A stretch of DNA of 64,000 nt from Thermosynechococcus sp. NK55a (GTDB lineage Bacteria; Cyanobacteriota; Cyanobacteriia; Thermosynechococcales; Thermosynechococcaceae): contig NC_023033.1 of the NCBI RefSeq assembly GCF_000505665.1, positions 682,001-746,000 on the forward strand, read 5' to 3'. This document shows positions 37,965 to 46,262 of this stretch, one piece after another. Positions within the stretch are counted from its first letter, which is position 1. Each line of letters begins with the position of its first letter. The notes below the pieces were generated by a model, which worked only from the letters and a program-made list of their open reading frames with translations, ran no database searches and had not been told where the DNA came from. The position numbers and the translations under genes are program-made.

Positions 37965-38672
37965 ATGAGTGATAATGCAATTCAACAGATGAAGCAAGCT
38001 GTTGCCAAAGCCGCCGCCGATCGCGTGGCGTCGGGAATGGTGGTGGGCTTGGGGACAGGGTCAACCACGGCCTTTGTTATTCAGTTTTTGGGCGATCGCC
38101 TGCGCAATGGAGAGCTCAGTAACATCGCCGGTGTGCCCACCTCGTTTCAAGCCTCTGTCTTGGCCAAAAAGCATGGCATTCCCCTCGTCACCCTCGATGA
38201 TGTGGAGAAACTCGACATTGCCATTGATGGTGCCGATGAAGTAGATCCCGCCAAAAACCTGATCAAAGGGGGCGGGGCAGCCCATACCCGTGAAAAAATC
38301 GTTGATTCCCTGGCAGAGCAGTTCTTGGTGGTGGTGGATAGTAGTAAACTGGTGCAGCAATTGGGTTCCACCTTCCCCGTACCGGTGGAAGTCTTACCCT
38401 TTGCTATCACTCCTGTCACCCGTGCCCTGCAGGCCCTGGGGGGGCGGCCGGAACTACGGATGGGGGTCAAAAAAGACGGCCCAGTGGTCACAGATCAAGG
38501 GAACCTTGTCCTTGATGTCAAGTTTGATGATATTCCTAACCCCGCTGAACTGGAGAAAACAATTAACAACATTCCCGGCGTTGTCGAAAATGGTCTTTTT
38601 GTCAACCTTGCTGATGTGATTCTCATTGGCGAAATCCTGGATGGCCAACCCCATGTGCGGGAAATGCGCTAA
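37965..38672 (+). CDS. rpiA: Ribose-5-phosphate isomerase A
   Basis: 235 residues, normal length. Interconverts ribose-5-P and ribulose-5-P in the Calvin and pentose-phosphate cycles. Signatures seen: [52 protein letters not shown] and the catalytic glutamate region, [38 protein letters not shown] start. Together with glpX this is the second Calvin-cycle enzyme in the window. Confidence 0.97.
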   Translation: MSDNAIQQMKQAVAKAAADRVASGMVVGLGTGSTTAFVIQFLGDRLRNGELSNIAGVPTSFQASVLAKKHGIPLVTLDDVEKLDIAIDGADEVDPAKNLIKGGGAAHTREKIVDSLAEQFLVVVDSSKLVQQLGSTFPVPVEVLPFAITPVTRALQALGGRPELRMGVKKDGPVVTDQGNLVLDVKFDDIPNPAELEKTINNIPGVVENGLFVNLADVILIGEILDGQPHVREMR

Positions 38673-38823
38673 GGCGAGGCCGCTTGTTCTCTGTCGTTCA
38701 TCGGCGGTCAACAGCAGCTAGAAACGGAGTGTCTTGAGCCCAGCCGCTAACTGACAATCGGGAAATCACACCCCCACATCGTTCAAAATTCAAAATTGAT
38801 GTTCAAAATTGATGCCATGGGCC

Positions 38824-39756
38824 TCAAGTCTGCCCATGATTGCGCACACCAAAGGGCACGTGCACAGAGGGAATTGCTCCTGCTGCTGATTCCAGGTGGG
38901 TCCGTTGATCGTCGAAGAAAATGTGGGGTTTGAGTTGCCGAAGAATGCGCACTTTCTCGATACCCCCTAGGAAAAAGGTTTCATCGGGCATGACTCCCCA
39001 ACTGTTGAGTGTGGTTACCACCCGCTCACTGGCCAGGATATTGCGGGCAGTGACAATGGCAATTCGCAATAGCCTCCGATAGCTGGCATCCTGTTGCTCT
39101 TTGACCATCTCTAACTGTTGAAAGGCCGACAGTTTTTTGAAGAGATCACTCAAGGGGCCTGGATTGTGGGGAATATCGGCCTTTTGCAGTTCATGGGCTT
39201 GAAATTGCTCGAGATCCCCTTGGCGAAAGACCACTTCGGCCTCATCATCCGCCAGTACGCCATCAAAGTCAAAGGCAATCCGCAACTCGGCATCCTCTTC
39301 GTGATCGGTGATGGTGGAGGGAATGACCATGCCTGCAGGATAACCAGCCTCGATCGCCTGCTGCACATCCGTTGCATTTGCCGAAAGAAACAGAGACACA
39401 TTAAAGGCAGGAATGTAGGGGTGGGGAGATTTTCCCCCTAAAAAGGCGGCGCGGGTGATATTGAGGCCGTAGTGTTGAATTGAATAGAAGACCCGCTGAC
39501 CTGTGTCCGGATCATTTCTAGAGAGGAGCACCACCTCCACTGGCTCCTGTTCGGGATAGGCACGGTTGAGATTCAGAAAGCGGCGAATAAAAGGAAACGC
39601 CACCCCCTTCGGCAAGACATCATATTTCCTTTCTCGCTGAAATTGGCGGTACTTTTCGGTCCCTTCATTGCGAAAGACATCATCCGCCTCCCCCAAATCA
39701 AAGAGGGCACTGGAGGCCACCGCAATCACTAATTTCTTTTCAATTGGGTATCCCAT
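38824..39756 (-). CDS. Cytosolic 5'-nucleotidase (NT5C1-like)
   Basis: 310 residues from ATG 39756 (MGYPIEKKLVIAVASSALFDL); a longer reading to 39942 overlaps the neighbouring gene and is not likely. The HAD-like sequence IAFDFDGVLADDEAEVVF (catalytic Asp residues), ARNILASERVVTTLNSWGV and HIFFDDQRTHLES, plus the N-terminal SIQHYGLNITRAAFLGG block, match bacterial homologues of the cytosolic 5'-nucleotidase family. It should dephosphorylate nucleoside monophosphates. Its start overlaps the end of the TPR glycosyltransferase by 17 bases on the same strand. Confidence 0.82.
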   Translation of the reverse strand: MGYPIEKKLVIAVASSALFDLGEADDVFRNEGTEKYRQFQRERKYDVLPKGVAFPFIRRFLNLNRAYPEQEPVEVVLLSRNDPDTGQRVFYSIQHYGLNITRAAFLGGKSPHPYIPAFNVSLFLSANATDVQQAIEAGYPAGMVIPSTITDHEEDAELRIAFDFDGVLADDEAEVVFRQGDLEQFQAHELQKADIPHNPGPLSDLFKKLSAFQQLEMVKEQQDASYRRLLRIAIVTARNILASERVVTTLNSWGVMPDETFFLGGIEKVRILRQLKPHIFFDDQRTHLESAAGAIPSVHVPFGVRNHGQT

Positions 39757-41614
39757 TGCTGCGTGTCCGATAGTGGGATTGAAGGGCACTGCGCAGTTGA
39801 GCGATCGCCCCCGGCCAATCGCCGCGCCGGGGTTGACGAATGAGCTGTGCTGAAGGATACCAAGGCGATCGCGATCCCTGAGAGAACCACCGCCAATCTG
39901 CCACAAAGGGCAACAGAATCCACAGGGGTTTCCCCAGGGCACCCGCTAGATGGGCCACGGCTGTGTCAATGGTAACTACGGCATCTAACTGCTGGATCAA
40001 AAGCGCCGTATCCAGAAAGTCCCCCATATAGGGCTGGCAGTCAATCACCCCCGCCTGCCGTAGGGATTCACCCTCCGCCGGCGATCGCTCCTTTTGCAGG
40101 CTATACCATTGGACATCCAATTCCTGCAGCAGCGGCAGGAAGTACTCGAGGGGACAGGACCGCTGGGCTGTGGTGCAGGTTTGACTATGGCTGGCCCAAA
40201 CCAGACCAATCCGCGGTTTGGCCACATTAAACATACTGTGGGGTCGGGGGGCGGGTAACTGAAAATAGGGACTGAACTTGGGAAAGTGCTCTTGATCGAT
40301 GCCTAAGTAGCCAGGCAAACTCAACAGGGGGCTGTGGTAGTCAAACTCCGGCGGGATATCCTCAGTACTGATCACCTGAATAGCGGGCAGGGTTTGACAG
40401 AGGCGCATCAAGGGGGGGTAGGCAGCAAAAATCACCCGTTGGGCACGGCGGGCCAGCAAAGGCAGTAAGCGTGCAAACTGAATACAGTCCCCTAGGCCTT
40501 GTTCACTATAGACAAAGAGTGTTTTTCCCGCCAGAGACTGACCTCGCCAGCGGGGTTGGGGATAAGAACGCAATCCCCCCTTGGACTGCTGCCAGCGCCA
40601 CTCATATTCCTGCCATCCCTCCCGGAAGTGCCCCAACATGAGCAGGACCAAGGCCAAATTGAGCCGCACCTCCACCGCTTGGGGGTCAAGGGCAACGGCT
40701 TGGCGAAAGTGAAGGAGGGCAGCTTGAGGATCGCCGCTTTCCAGAAGGGCTGTGGCCAACCCTGCTTGGGCTGCACTATTGAGGGGATCGACACTGAGAC
40801 AACGTTGGTAATAACTAATTGCCGCTGCAAAGTCTCCTTGAGTAAGGCAAATTTGACCCAGTTGCAACAGCGCCTGGGGGTGCTTGTTATCCCGCAGCAG
40901 CACTTCTTGGTAGCGATCGCGAGCAGCGGCGAGGTTGCCCTGTAAATGGAGGGCGTAGCCCAGGTTGTAGTGGGCGGCTAAGAGTTCTGGATTGGCACCT
41001 AGGGCAGCTTGAAACTGCACAGCGGCGGCTGCATAGTTCTTCAGTTCTAAATAGGCACTGCCCAGATTGTTGTGGACATCCGCTTGACCCGGTTCAAGGT
41101 ACAGTGACTGTTCATAGCAGGCAGTGGCTTCTGTGAGTTTGCCTTGGGCGTGCAGACAGAGTCCCAAGTTATAGAGGGTCGTGGGCAAGTCGGGATTCAA
41201 GGAGAGAGCCTTTTGGTAGCAGGCGATCGCTGCCTCAGTATCCCCCAAGTCCAGATAGGCATTTCCCAAGTTGCTATGGGCTTCTACCCACTCCGGCTTG
41301 ACTTCAAGGGCACGTTGATAATGGGTAAGGGCAGCCGCCGGTTGCTGCAGCAAATCATGGAGAACGACTGCCAAGCGATAATGGGAAGGAGCATGCCACG
41401 GATCAAGGGCGATCGCCTGCTCGTAGGCTGTCCGCGCCTCAAGGGGCTGTGCCAGTTGTTCAGCAATTAACCCCAATAGATAGTAGGCCTCTGGCTGCGG
41501 CGTCTGTTCAATAACTTGACGTGCACACTGCTGTGCTTTGCTCCAGTGCTGTTGTTGATACAGTTGCCAAGCCTTTTTTAGCAGCGAGGCAGTCCGCCAC
41601 CCAAAGATACCCAC
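39740..41614 (-). CDS. TPR-repeat glycosyltransferase (GT9/GT41-like)
   Basis: 624 residues, no signal peptide. The first about 340 residues are a run of roughly nine TPR units (ALTHYQRALEVKPEWVEAHSN, QKALSLNPDLPTTLYNLG, HNNLGSAYLELKNYAAAAVQ). The C-terminal 220 residues form a GT-B-like domain (LFVYSEQGLGDCIQFARLLPL, VWASHSQTCTTAQRSCPLEYF, DAVVTIDTAVAHLAGALGKP, LLPFVADWRW), the pattern of glycosyltransferase family 9 or related domains attached to TPRs. Probably modifies protein or surface glycan. It ends close to another glycosyltransferase, together forming a same-strand glycan group. Confidence 0.85.
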   Translation of the reverse strand: MGIFGWRTASLLKKAWQLYQQQHWSKAQQCARQVIEQTPQPEAYYLLGLIAEQLAQPLEARTAYEQAIALDPWHAPSHYRLAVVLHDLLQQPAAALTHYQRALEVKPEWVEAHSNLGNAYLDLGDTEAAIACYQKALSLNPDLPTTLYNLGLCLHAQGKLTEATACYEQSLYLEPGQADVHNNLGSAYLELKNYAAAAVQFQAALGANPELLAAHYNLGYALHLQGNLAAARDRYQEVLLRDNKHPQALLQLGQICLTQGDFAAAISYYQRCLSVDPLNSAAQAGLATALLESGDPQAALLHFRQAVALDPQAVEVRLNLALVLLMLGHFREGWQEYEWRWQQSKGGLRSYPQPRWRGQSLAGKTLFVYSEQGLGDCIQFARLLPLLARRAQRVIFAAYPPLMRLCQTLPAIQVISTEDIPPEFDYHSPLLSLPGYLGIDQEHFPKFSPYFQLPAPRPHSMFNVAKPRIGLVWASHSQTCTTAQRSCPLEYFLPLLQELDVQWYSLQKERSPAEGESLRQAGVIDCQPYMGDFLDTALLIQQLDAVVTIDTAVAHLAGALGKPLWILLPFVADWRWFSQGSRSPWYPSAQLIRQPRRGDWPGAIAQLRSALQSHYRTRSNGIPN

Positions 41615-41616
41615 GG

Positions 41617-42711
41617 CTATTGTGATGAGCAGTTATTCAAATAATAGGCAACAGCGGTGGCAATCGTAGAATTCCCGTTGAGATTCAAGGGGGTGGGGTC
41701 TTGGGGCGGCTGCGGTTCTATTCGCAGAAAATCCCAATGACCACCCAAAAACTCTTCATGGCTGAGGATTTGATGGTAGTGGTGTGCCTGTAATCCGGCT
41801 ACCAAAAGGGGGCCTTCAGCAAAATCATCACGTCGAATCGTTGCCACCGGTACCCCCAAGCGACAGGCCTCGGCGTAGGTGCCATAGCCGGGCTTGGACA
41901 CAACTCGACCACAGAGGGGCATCACATCCACCGGCCGCAGTTGACGACCACAGAGCTTCAGTAAGTTTGGCATATTCTCCGGCGCAGCTCCATCAAAAGT
42001 GAGAAACTGCCAATCGGGAAACGCCTTGAGGGCTTCGTAGGGAATGGCTTGCAAGCCCAAACCACCAAAGGTCAATAGAACCGTGCGATCGCGGGGGGTA
42101 GCAAGGCCAAGGCGCTGCCGCAACTCCTCTGGTTCAAAACGCGGTTCGGCTCCCGTCAGTCCCACCGGTTCCTTGCAGGGAAACGCATTGAGGGGCTCAG
42201 CAAAGGGCAGTTGAAACAGGCGATCGCACCCGCTATAAAGATCACTCACCCAATCCGCAATCTCAATAAAATCATCGCCAAAGGAGCGATAGATAAAATC
42301 CCAGCCAAAATTACTGGCCATCCAACAGGGCACCCCGGCTCCATGGGCGATCGCCACCGCCAACGGTGGAACATCCGCCAACACCAACTGCGCCCGATTC
42401 TGTTGAATAAAATCCACCTCCGCGCGGATTAACTCAGGGGCTGCCGCCTGCAGGGCCAAGAGCTTGGCACGGGTTGCGGTCAAATCCATGTGCAGACTAT
42501 CGGCTTGTACAACCCCCAGATCAAGGGCACGGGGACGATGAATAAACTCCCCCTCCAGATTTGCCTGCAACAACCAATAGGGAGCGGCCGTCACGATGAG
42601 CGGCAAAAGATCCGGCACTTGGCGGCGAATGGCATTCACGAGCGCCGTTGTCCGCGCCACATGACCAAAGCCATGATTGGTGATTGCCACGTAGAGAGCC
42701 GGTCGAGCCAC
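41617..42711 (-). CDS. MurG-like glycosyltransferase family protein
   Basis: 364 residues. Signatures: VAITNHGFGHVARTTALVNAI near the N-terminus (HGFGHxxR), LVLADVPPLAVAIAHGAGVPC, LLTFGGLGLQAIPYEAL, VVSKPGYGTYAEACRLGVP (the sugar-nucleotide site) and FAEGPLLVAGL. The fold matches GT-B glycosyltransferases related to MurG and to N-terminal domains of plant L-arabinokinase. Only 2 bases separate it from the TPR glycosyltransferase, so they are co-transcribed. The start codon faces the HCP gene, with a 264-base intergenic region between. Confidence 0.82.
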   Translation of the reverse strand: MARPALYVAITNHGFGHVARTTALVNAIRRQVPDLLPLIVTAAPYWLLQANLEGEFIHRPRALDLGVVQADSLHMDLTATRAKLLALQAAAPELIRAEVDFIQQNRAQLVLADVPPLAVAIAHGAGVPCWMASNFGWDFIYRSFGDDFIEIADWVSDLYSGCDRLFQLPFAEPLNAFPCKEPVGLTGAEPRFEPEELRQRLGLATPRDRTVLLTFGGLGLQAIPYEALKAFPDWQFLTFDGAAPENMPNLLKLCGRQLRPVDVMPLCGRVVSKPGYGTYAEACRLGVPVATIRRDDFAEGPLLVAGLQAHHYHQILSHEEFLGGHWDFLRIEPQPPQDPTPLNLNGNSTIATAVAYYLNNCSSQ

Positions 42712-42815
42712 TGGGGTGTTTTTACCAAAACCGATGCAATCTTAACATTTGTAACAACTCGCTAGTGGTATTCCCAGAGTCTTTTTTGAATCACTCATTT
42801 CCCGCTGGGTACCTA

Positions 42816-42839
42816 GAATAGATTTACTCCAATCTATTC
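42816..42839. promoter_or_regulatory. Perfect palindrome GAATAGATT-N6-AATCTATTC upstream of HCP
   Basis: A 9-bp perfect inverted repeat with a 6-base spacer, 137 bases before the HCP start, in the divergent region with the glycosyltransferase. A third half-site (ATAGATT) follows at 42854-42860. The symmetry suggests a dimeric regulator site; a stable RNA hairpin cannot be excluded. Confidence 0.5.
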
Positions 42840-42975
42840 AAGCAATACATAAGATAGATTTATTGGTGGTATTTATGAATTTATGTTGCTTTCTATAAAG
42901 ATATGTAACATACTATTGACTAGGAGGCAGAGATAACCATAGCAACACGCTAGATATTTAACATCTCTGAAGCAT

Positions 42976-43473
42976 ATGACCTACACCACCGATACTCGTT
43001 TCACTCCCTCAACACTCGCTACGGCCGTTCAAGAGGTCACCACGCTTTTCAACTGCCTGAGCGTCGATGACAAACTAGGAGTCCTGTGGTTCCTCTACAC
43101 TGAAACGGGTCGTTCAATTACAGCCGCCGCCCCTGGTACGGCTCGCCTACAGCTGGCGGAAGGGCTACTCAATCAGGTCAAAGCCCTCAGTTTTGATGAG
43201 CAACTCCAATTTATGCGTGACTTGGTGGCCAATGTGGACACCCCTCTCACCCGTGCCTACGGGGTCTTTAGCCCCAACACCAAGCTCGGCTTCTGGTACC
43301 AACTGGCAGAACTGATGAAACAGGGGTTTGTGGTACCTGTGCCCCCCGGTTATACCCTGAGCCGCGATGCTGATCGCGTGTTTGAGGCCATCAAAGCCCT
43401 TGACTTTGGTCAACAGATTACCGTCCTGCGGAATGCGGTGGTCGCCATGGGTGTGGATCCCCTTGCCGTCTAA
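42976..43473 (+). CDS. Helical carotenoid protein (HCP, OCP N-terminal-domain homologue)
   Basis: 165 residues, the N-terminal carotenoid-binding domain of the orange carotenoid protein without its C-terminal half. Positions equal to OCP carotenoid contacts are kept: Trp38 and Tyr41 (LGVLWFLYTETGRS) and Trp107 (KLGFWYQLAEL). HCPs quench singlet oxygen or excess light and can dock to phycobilisomes. The CTDH gene follows 77 bases downstream, so the two halves of OCP are separate adjacent genes; homologues of both were characterised from T. elongatus. An intrinsic terminator lies between them. Confidence 0.9.
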   Translation: MTYTTDTRFTPSTLATAVQEVTTLFNCLSVDDKLGVLWFLYTETGRSITAAAPGTARLQLAEGLLNQVKALSFDEQLQFMRDLVANVDTPLTRAYGVFSPNTKLGFWYQLAELMKQGFVVPVPPGYTLSRDADRVFEAIKALDFGQQITVLRNAVVAMGVDPLAV

Positions 43474-43495
43474 TTGAGATGCCATGGGTTACGCC

Positions 43496-43520
43496 AGGGG
43501 GCAACTTGCTCCCTTTTTTT
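43496..43520 (+). terminator. Intercistronic terminator between HCP and CTDH
   Basis: Seven-base-pair stem AGGGGGC / GCTCCCT (one G-U pair) with loop AACTT and a run of seven T, 22 bases after the HCP stop. It should stop part of the transcripts before the CTDH gene. Confidence 0.75.
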
Positions 43521-43550
43521 CTCGATTCAAACCCCTGAGGACCTGAAAAT

Positions 43551-43961
43551 ATGACCCATCTTGTTCATTCCATTCCCGGTATTGATGAACCGACGCTGAT
43601 TGCCTATTTTGCTGCCCTCAATGGTGAACGCTACGAGGATGTGGCTGGCCTGTTTGCTGAGGAGGGAGTGCTCTATCCACCCTTTGAGGATCCCATCATT
43701 GGCCGTGGGGCGATCGCCCACTATCTCCACCTGGAAGCCGTGGGTATGCGAGCAGAACCCCGCACAGGAGAACTACTGAGCACAGAGGGCATAGAACGTC
43801 GCTACCGCCTCATCGGTAAAGCTAAGCTCCCCCTCTTTAGTGTCAATGTCGCTTGGCAATTTGGCCTCAATCCTAAGAATCAAATCACGTTTGTGAAAGT
43901 GGATTTGCTAGCCACCTTGGAGGAACTCCTCAACTATCAGCCTCTGCGTCAGCAGCGCTAG
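43551..43961 (+). CDS. OCP C-terminal domain homologue (CTDH)
   Basis: 136 residues, an NTF2-like domain equal to the OCP C-terminal half. Tyr58 (GAIAHYLHLE) and Trp102 (NVAWQFGLNP) align with the OCP residues that hydrogen-bond the carotenoid keto group. CTDHs form dimers that hold one carotenoid and pass it to HCP. No cysteine is encoded, unlike the Anabaena homologue, in which a disulfide controls carotenoid release. ATG start. Its last 32 bases overlap the convergent coiled-coil gene. Confidence 0.88.
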   Translation: MTHLVHSIPGIDEPTLIAYFAALNGERYEDVAGLFAEEGVLYPPFEDPIIGRGAIAHYLHLEAVGMRAEPRTGELLSTEGIERRYRLIGKAKLPLFSVNVAWQFGLNPKNQITFVKVDLLATLEELLNYQPLRQQR

Positions 43962-44304
43962 GGCGACTGGAAAACACCTCGGACTCTAAGGCCTCTACGC
44001 GATCGCGCAAATTGTGGAGAATACCAGAATGACTCAGGCGTACCGCTGCTAACTGTTCCCGCAGACGATCGCAGTTCTCGGACAGTTGTTGGCGCAGATA
44101 AATCACTTCACGGCTGAGAGCATTGACTCGTCGCTCTAGATTCGCCACCCGTTCAGGCAAATGATTGGCTTGGGTATAAAATTTGCAAACAATGTCAACA
44201 ATTGCCGCCTCAAGGCTAGCCAATTGATGCTCCCGCTGATAGGCATACAGCCAACTGAGAACCTCTGGCGGTAAATGTTCTGTAATTGGCGACTCAGAAT
44301 TCAC
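43930..44304 (-). CDS. Coiled-coil protein, hypothetical
   Basis: 124 residues, soluble. The N-terminus (LPPEVLSWLYAYQREHQL, about 11-45) is a compact helical stretch; residues 55-110 are a heptad-rich coiled coil (VANLERRVNALSREVIYLRQQL). The C-terminal tail is Ser/Ala/Asp-rich. It overlaps the 3' end of the CTDH gene by 32 bases tail to tail. I do not recognise the family; a DNA- or envelope-related scaffold is possible. Confidence 0.6.
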   Translation of the reverse strand: MNSESPITEHLPPEVLSWLYAYQREHQLASLEAAIVDIVCKFYTQANHLPERVANLERRVNALSREVIYLRQQLSENCDRLREQLAAVRLSHSGILHNLRDRVEALESEVFSSRPSAADAEADS

Positions 44305-44415
44305 GATTCTATCCTTTGGCAGGCAGTATTTCTATTTTGTTTTCTTTGTTTTCTATTTTGTCGCTTTAGGGAAAGTCGTGCGAGCGGGTCGAGGTATGGG
44401 AATAGACGCTTGTAG

Positions 44416-44933
44416 TCAGGCAAGGCCACGGCCACTGAGCAACAACTTGGGAGACGTCAGCCAAAAGAGTTGACTATTGCCAAGGGGATCAGTTTCTGGA
44501 ATCTTCAAGCCAATGATGCCTGCCTTCTTGAGTTCGATGTGTCCCAAGGCTTTGCCACAGGTGAGAAGTTCTGCCCAGTGACTGAGATTGGGTTCATGAC
44601 CCACCGCCATTAGGGCACCCGCATGTTCTTGACGCCAGTGGCTGAGCCAACGGAGCCATTCTTGCAGGCTGCCACTCGGAGCCAGTAGGTCAGAAATTAT
44701 CAGCTCGGGAGCAACCCCCACTTCAAGGAGAATTTCTGCCGTTTGCCGTGCCCGCACCAGTGGGGAGGAGAGAATGAGTTCTGCCTCAATGCCTAAATCG
44801 AGTAACCGCCGCGCAATCTGCTGGGTTTTCTTTTCGCCTTTGGCCGTTAGGGGGCGATCGCTATCACTGCCTGCAAACATCTCCCGTTCGACCGCAAGGC
44901 CGTGGCGGAAAAAAAGACTGTTAGCTCCGTCAT
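44416..44933 (-). CDS. sixA: Phosphohistidine phosphatase SixA (frameshifted at an A7/T7 run)
   Basis: The SixA/histidine-phosphatase sequence is clear in the C-terminal part: DRPLTAKGEKKTQQIARRLL, LILSSPLVRARQTAEIL, LMAVGHEPNLSHWAELL with its catalytic His. The N-terminal catalytic RHG motif lies upstream of the first usable ATG in that frame (44880) as FFRHGLAVERE, without a start codon in frame. The ATG at 44933 begins MTELTVFF in another frame. One more T in the T7 run (44909-44915) would join them as a normal SixA of about 173 residues. So either a 1-base error or a broken gene; its function would then be protein histidine dephosphorylation. Confidence 0.8.
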
Positions 44934-44967
44934 AAAGACCTAAAAGTTGACGACTGCGAACCGTGCC

Positions 44968-46227
44968 TCACTCCGTGCCGTGGAGGACATTGTTCTTGGG
45001 ATTGACGAGGTGGAGGAGCTTCTGCTTAATCTGGGTATCGTAAACGCTCCACTTGAGTTTAGCGTATTCTGGATTCTCATTGAGCCCCGACAAGAAGCCC
45101 ACGGGAATTTCAAAACCGCCAGCTTGGGAGCGACCACCACCAAAGAAGCGGCCCTGACTATCCTTACCAAAGGCCTCCTTGATAAACTCATCGGGGTCAA
45201 GGGTAATTTTTGTCGTGCGCAGCGAGCCAATAATCAGTTCTACCTCTTCATCTTCGTCGTGGACAAGGCCATAAACAACGGCGGTGTGGACGTTCTCCTC
45301 GGTTACCAGAAAATCTGCTGCTTGGGGAATGGCATCGCGGTCTTCGTAGCGGATGTAACCCACGCCAGATATTGAGAAATTGTTGTGAATAGAGCGGTTT
45401 TTCAGCGATCGCTCGATGACATCCATCACCTGCTTCGAGCGGTGGGACTGCAAAATGGTGTTCAGCAGTTGATAGTCAATGAAGCGACTCAAAAAGGCCG
45501 CTGCTAGAAAGTCCTCTTCTTTGGCTTGTTTGAGGCAATCGGTGTCGGAGCGCAGACCATGCATCAGAGCTGTGGCACATTTCACATGGACCGGGTTGCT
45601 ACTATCGAGAGTGAGGAGCCCTGCTTGCAGGTATTGGGTAAAGATAGTGGCGGTGGCGCGGGTCGTTGGCCGAATATCTGTAAACTCGGCTTGAATAGTT
45701 TCTTGGAGACTGTGGTGATCAATAATGGCGATCGCTGGCAGCCTGGCCTCCTGCACCAGAGGGAGCAATTGGCTGGTGGTGCCTTGGTTATCAATGAGGA
45801 CATAGCCCTGGTAGCAGCTACAGTCCCGCTGCTCTTTATTTTTAGTTCCCTGCACAGACCAGCGCACTAGGGGCATCCCCGTCAGCCGGGCTAGGGTAAT
45901 ATTCTCCTGATGGCTGAGGGCACCGGCGTAGGCAATATCGCACTGAATCTCAAATTGCTCAGCAATCAGCTTATAGGTCCATGCCGACGAGAGGGCATCT
46001 GGGTCAGGAAAGTCTTGGAGAATAATCAACTGACGCGTCCCACGATGGCGTTCTAGCATTTGCCGTAGGGCCTCAGCACGGGGGTCACTCAAGCGAACTT
46101 CTGCCTTCACTAAATCCGTTTTGCTCGTGTCTGCTTTCACCAGTGCGTTACCATTCAGTTCAAGGTGTGTCGCCTCAACGTCACTGGGAGCAGATTCACT
46201 GACTTCAACTGGATAGGGAGAGTGCAT
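44968..46227 (-). CDS. DHH-family phosphoesterase
   Basis: 419 residues from ATG 46227. The DHH domain shows the expected motifs: IILQDFPDPDALSSAW (DHH motif I, with D for the first metal ligand), VLIDNQGT, IAIIDHHSLQ (DHH), and a DHHA1 C-terminus (RFFGGGRSQAGGFEIPVGFL). The family includes NrnA, RecJ, GdpP and exopolyphosphatases. It lacks GdpP membrane and PAS segments, so nanoRNase or cyclic-dinucleotide phosphodiesterase activity is likely. It starts only 35 bases from the divergent ChaN-like gene; the promoters must overlap the coding regions. Confidence 0.85.
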   Translation of the reverse strand: MHSPYPVEVSESAPSDVEATHLELNGNALVKADTSKTDLVKAEVRLSDPRAEALRQMLERHRGTRQLIILQDFPDPDALSSAWTYKLIAEQFEIQCDIAYAGALSHQENITLARLTGMPLVRWSVQGTKNKEQRDCSCYQGYVLIDNQGTTSQLLPLVQEARLPAIAIIDHHSLQETIQAEFTDIRPTTRATATIFTQYLQAGLLTLDSSNPVHVKCATALMHGLRSDTDCLKQAKEEDFLAAAFLSRFIDYQLLNTILQSHRSKQVMDVIERSLKNRSIHNNFSISGVGYIRYEDRDAIPQAADFLVTEENVHTAVVYGLVHDEDEEVELIIGSLRTTKITLDPDEFIKEAFGKDSQGRFFGGGRSQAGGFEIPVGFLSGLNENPEYAKLKWSVYDTQIKQKLLHLVNPKNNVLHGTE

Positions 46228-46262
46228 AGTTGTTTCAGCGTTGGATAGCAGGGTTGAACCCA

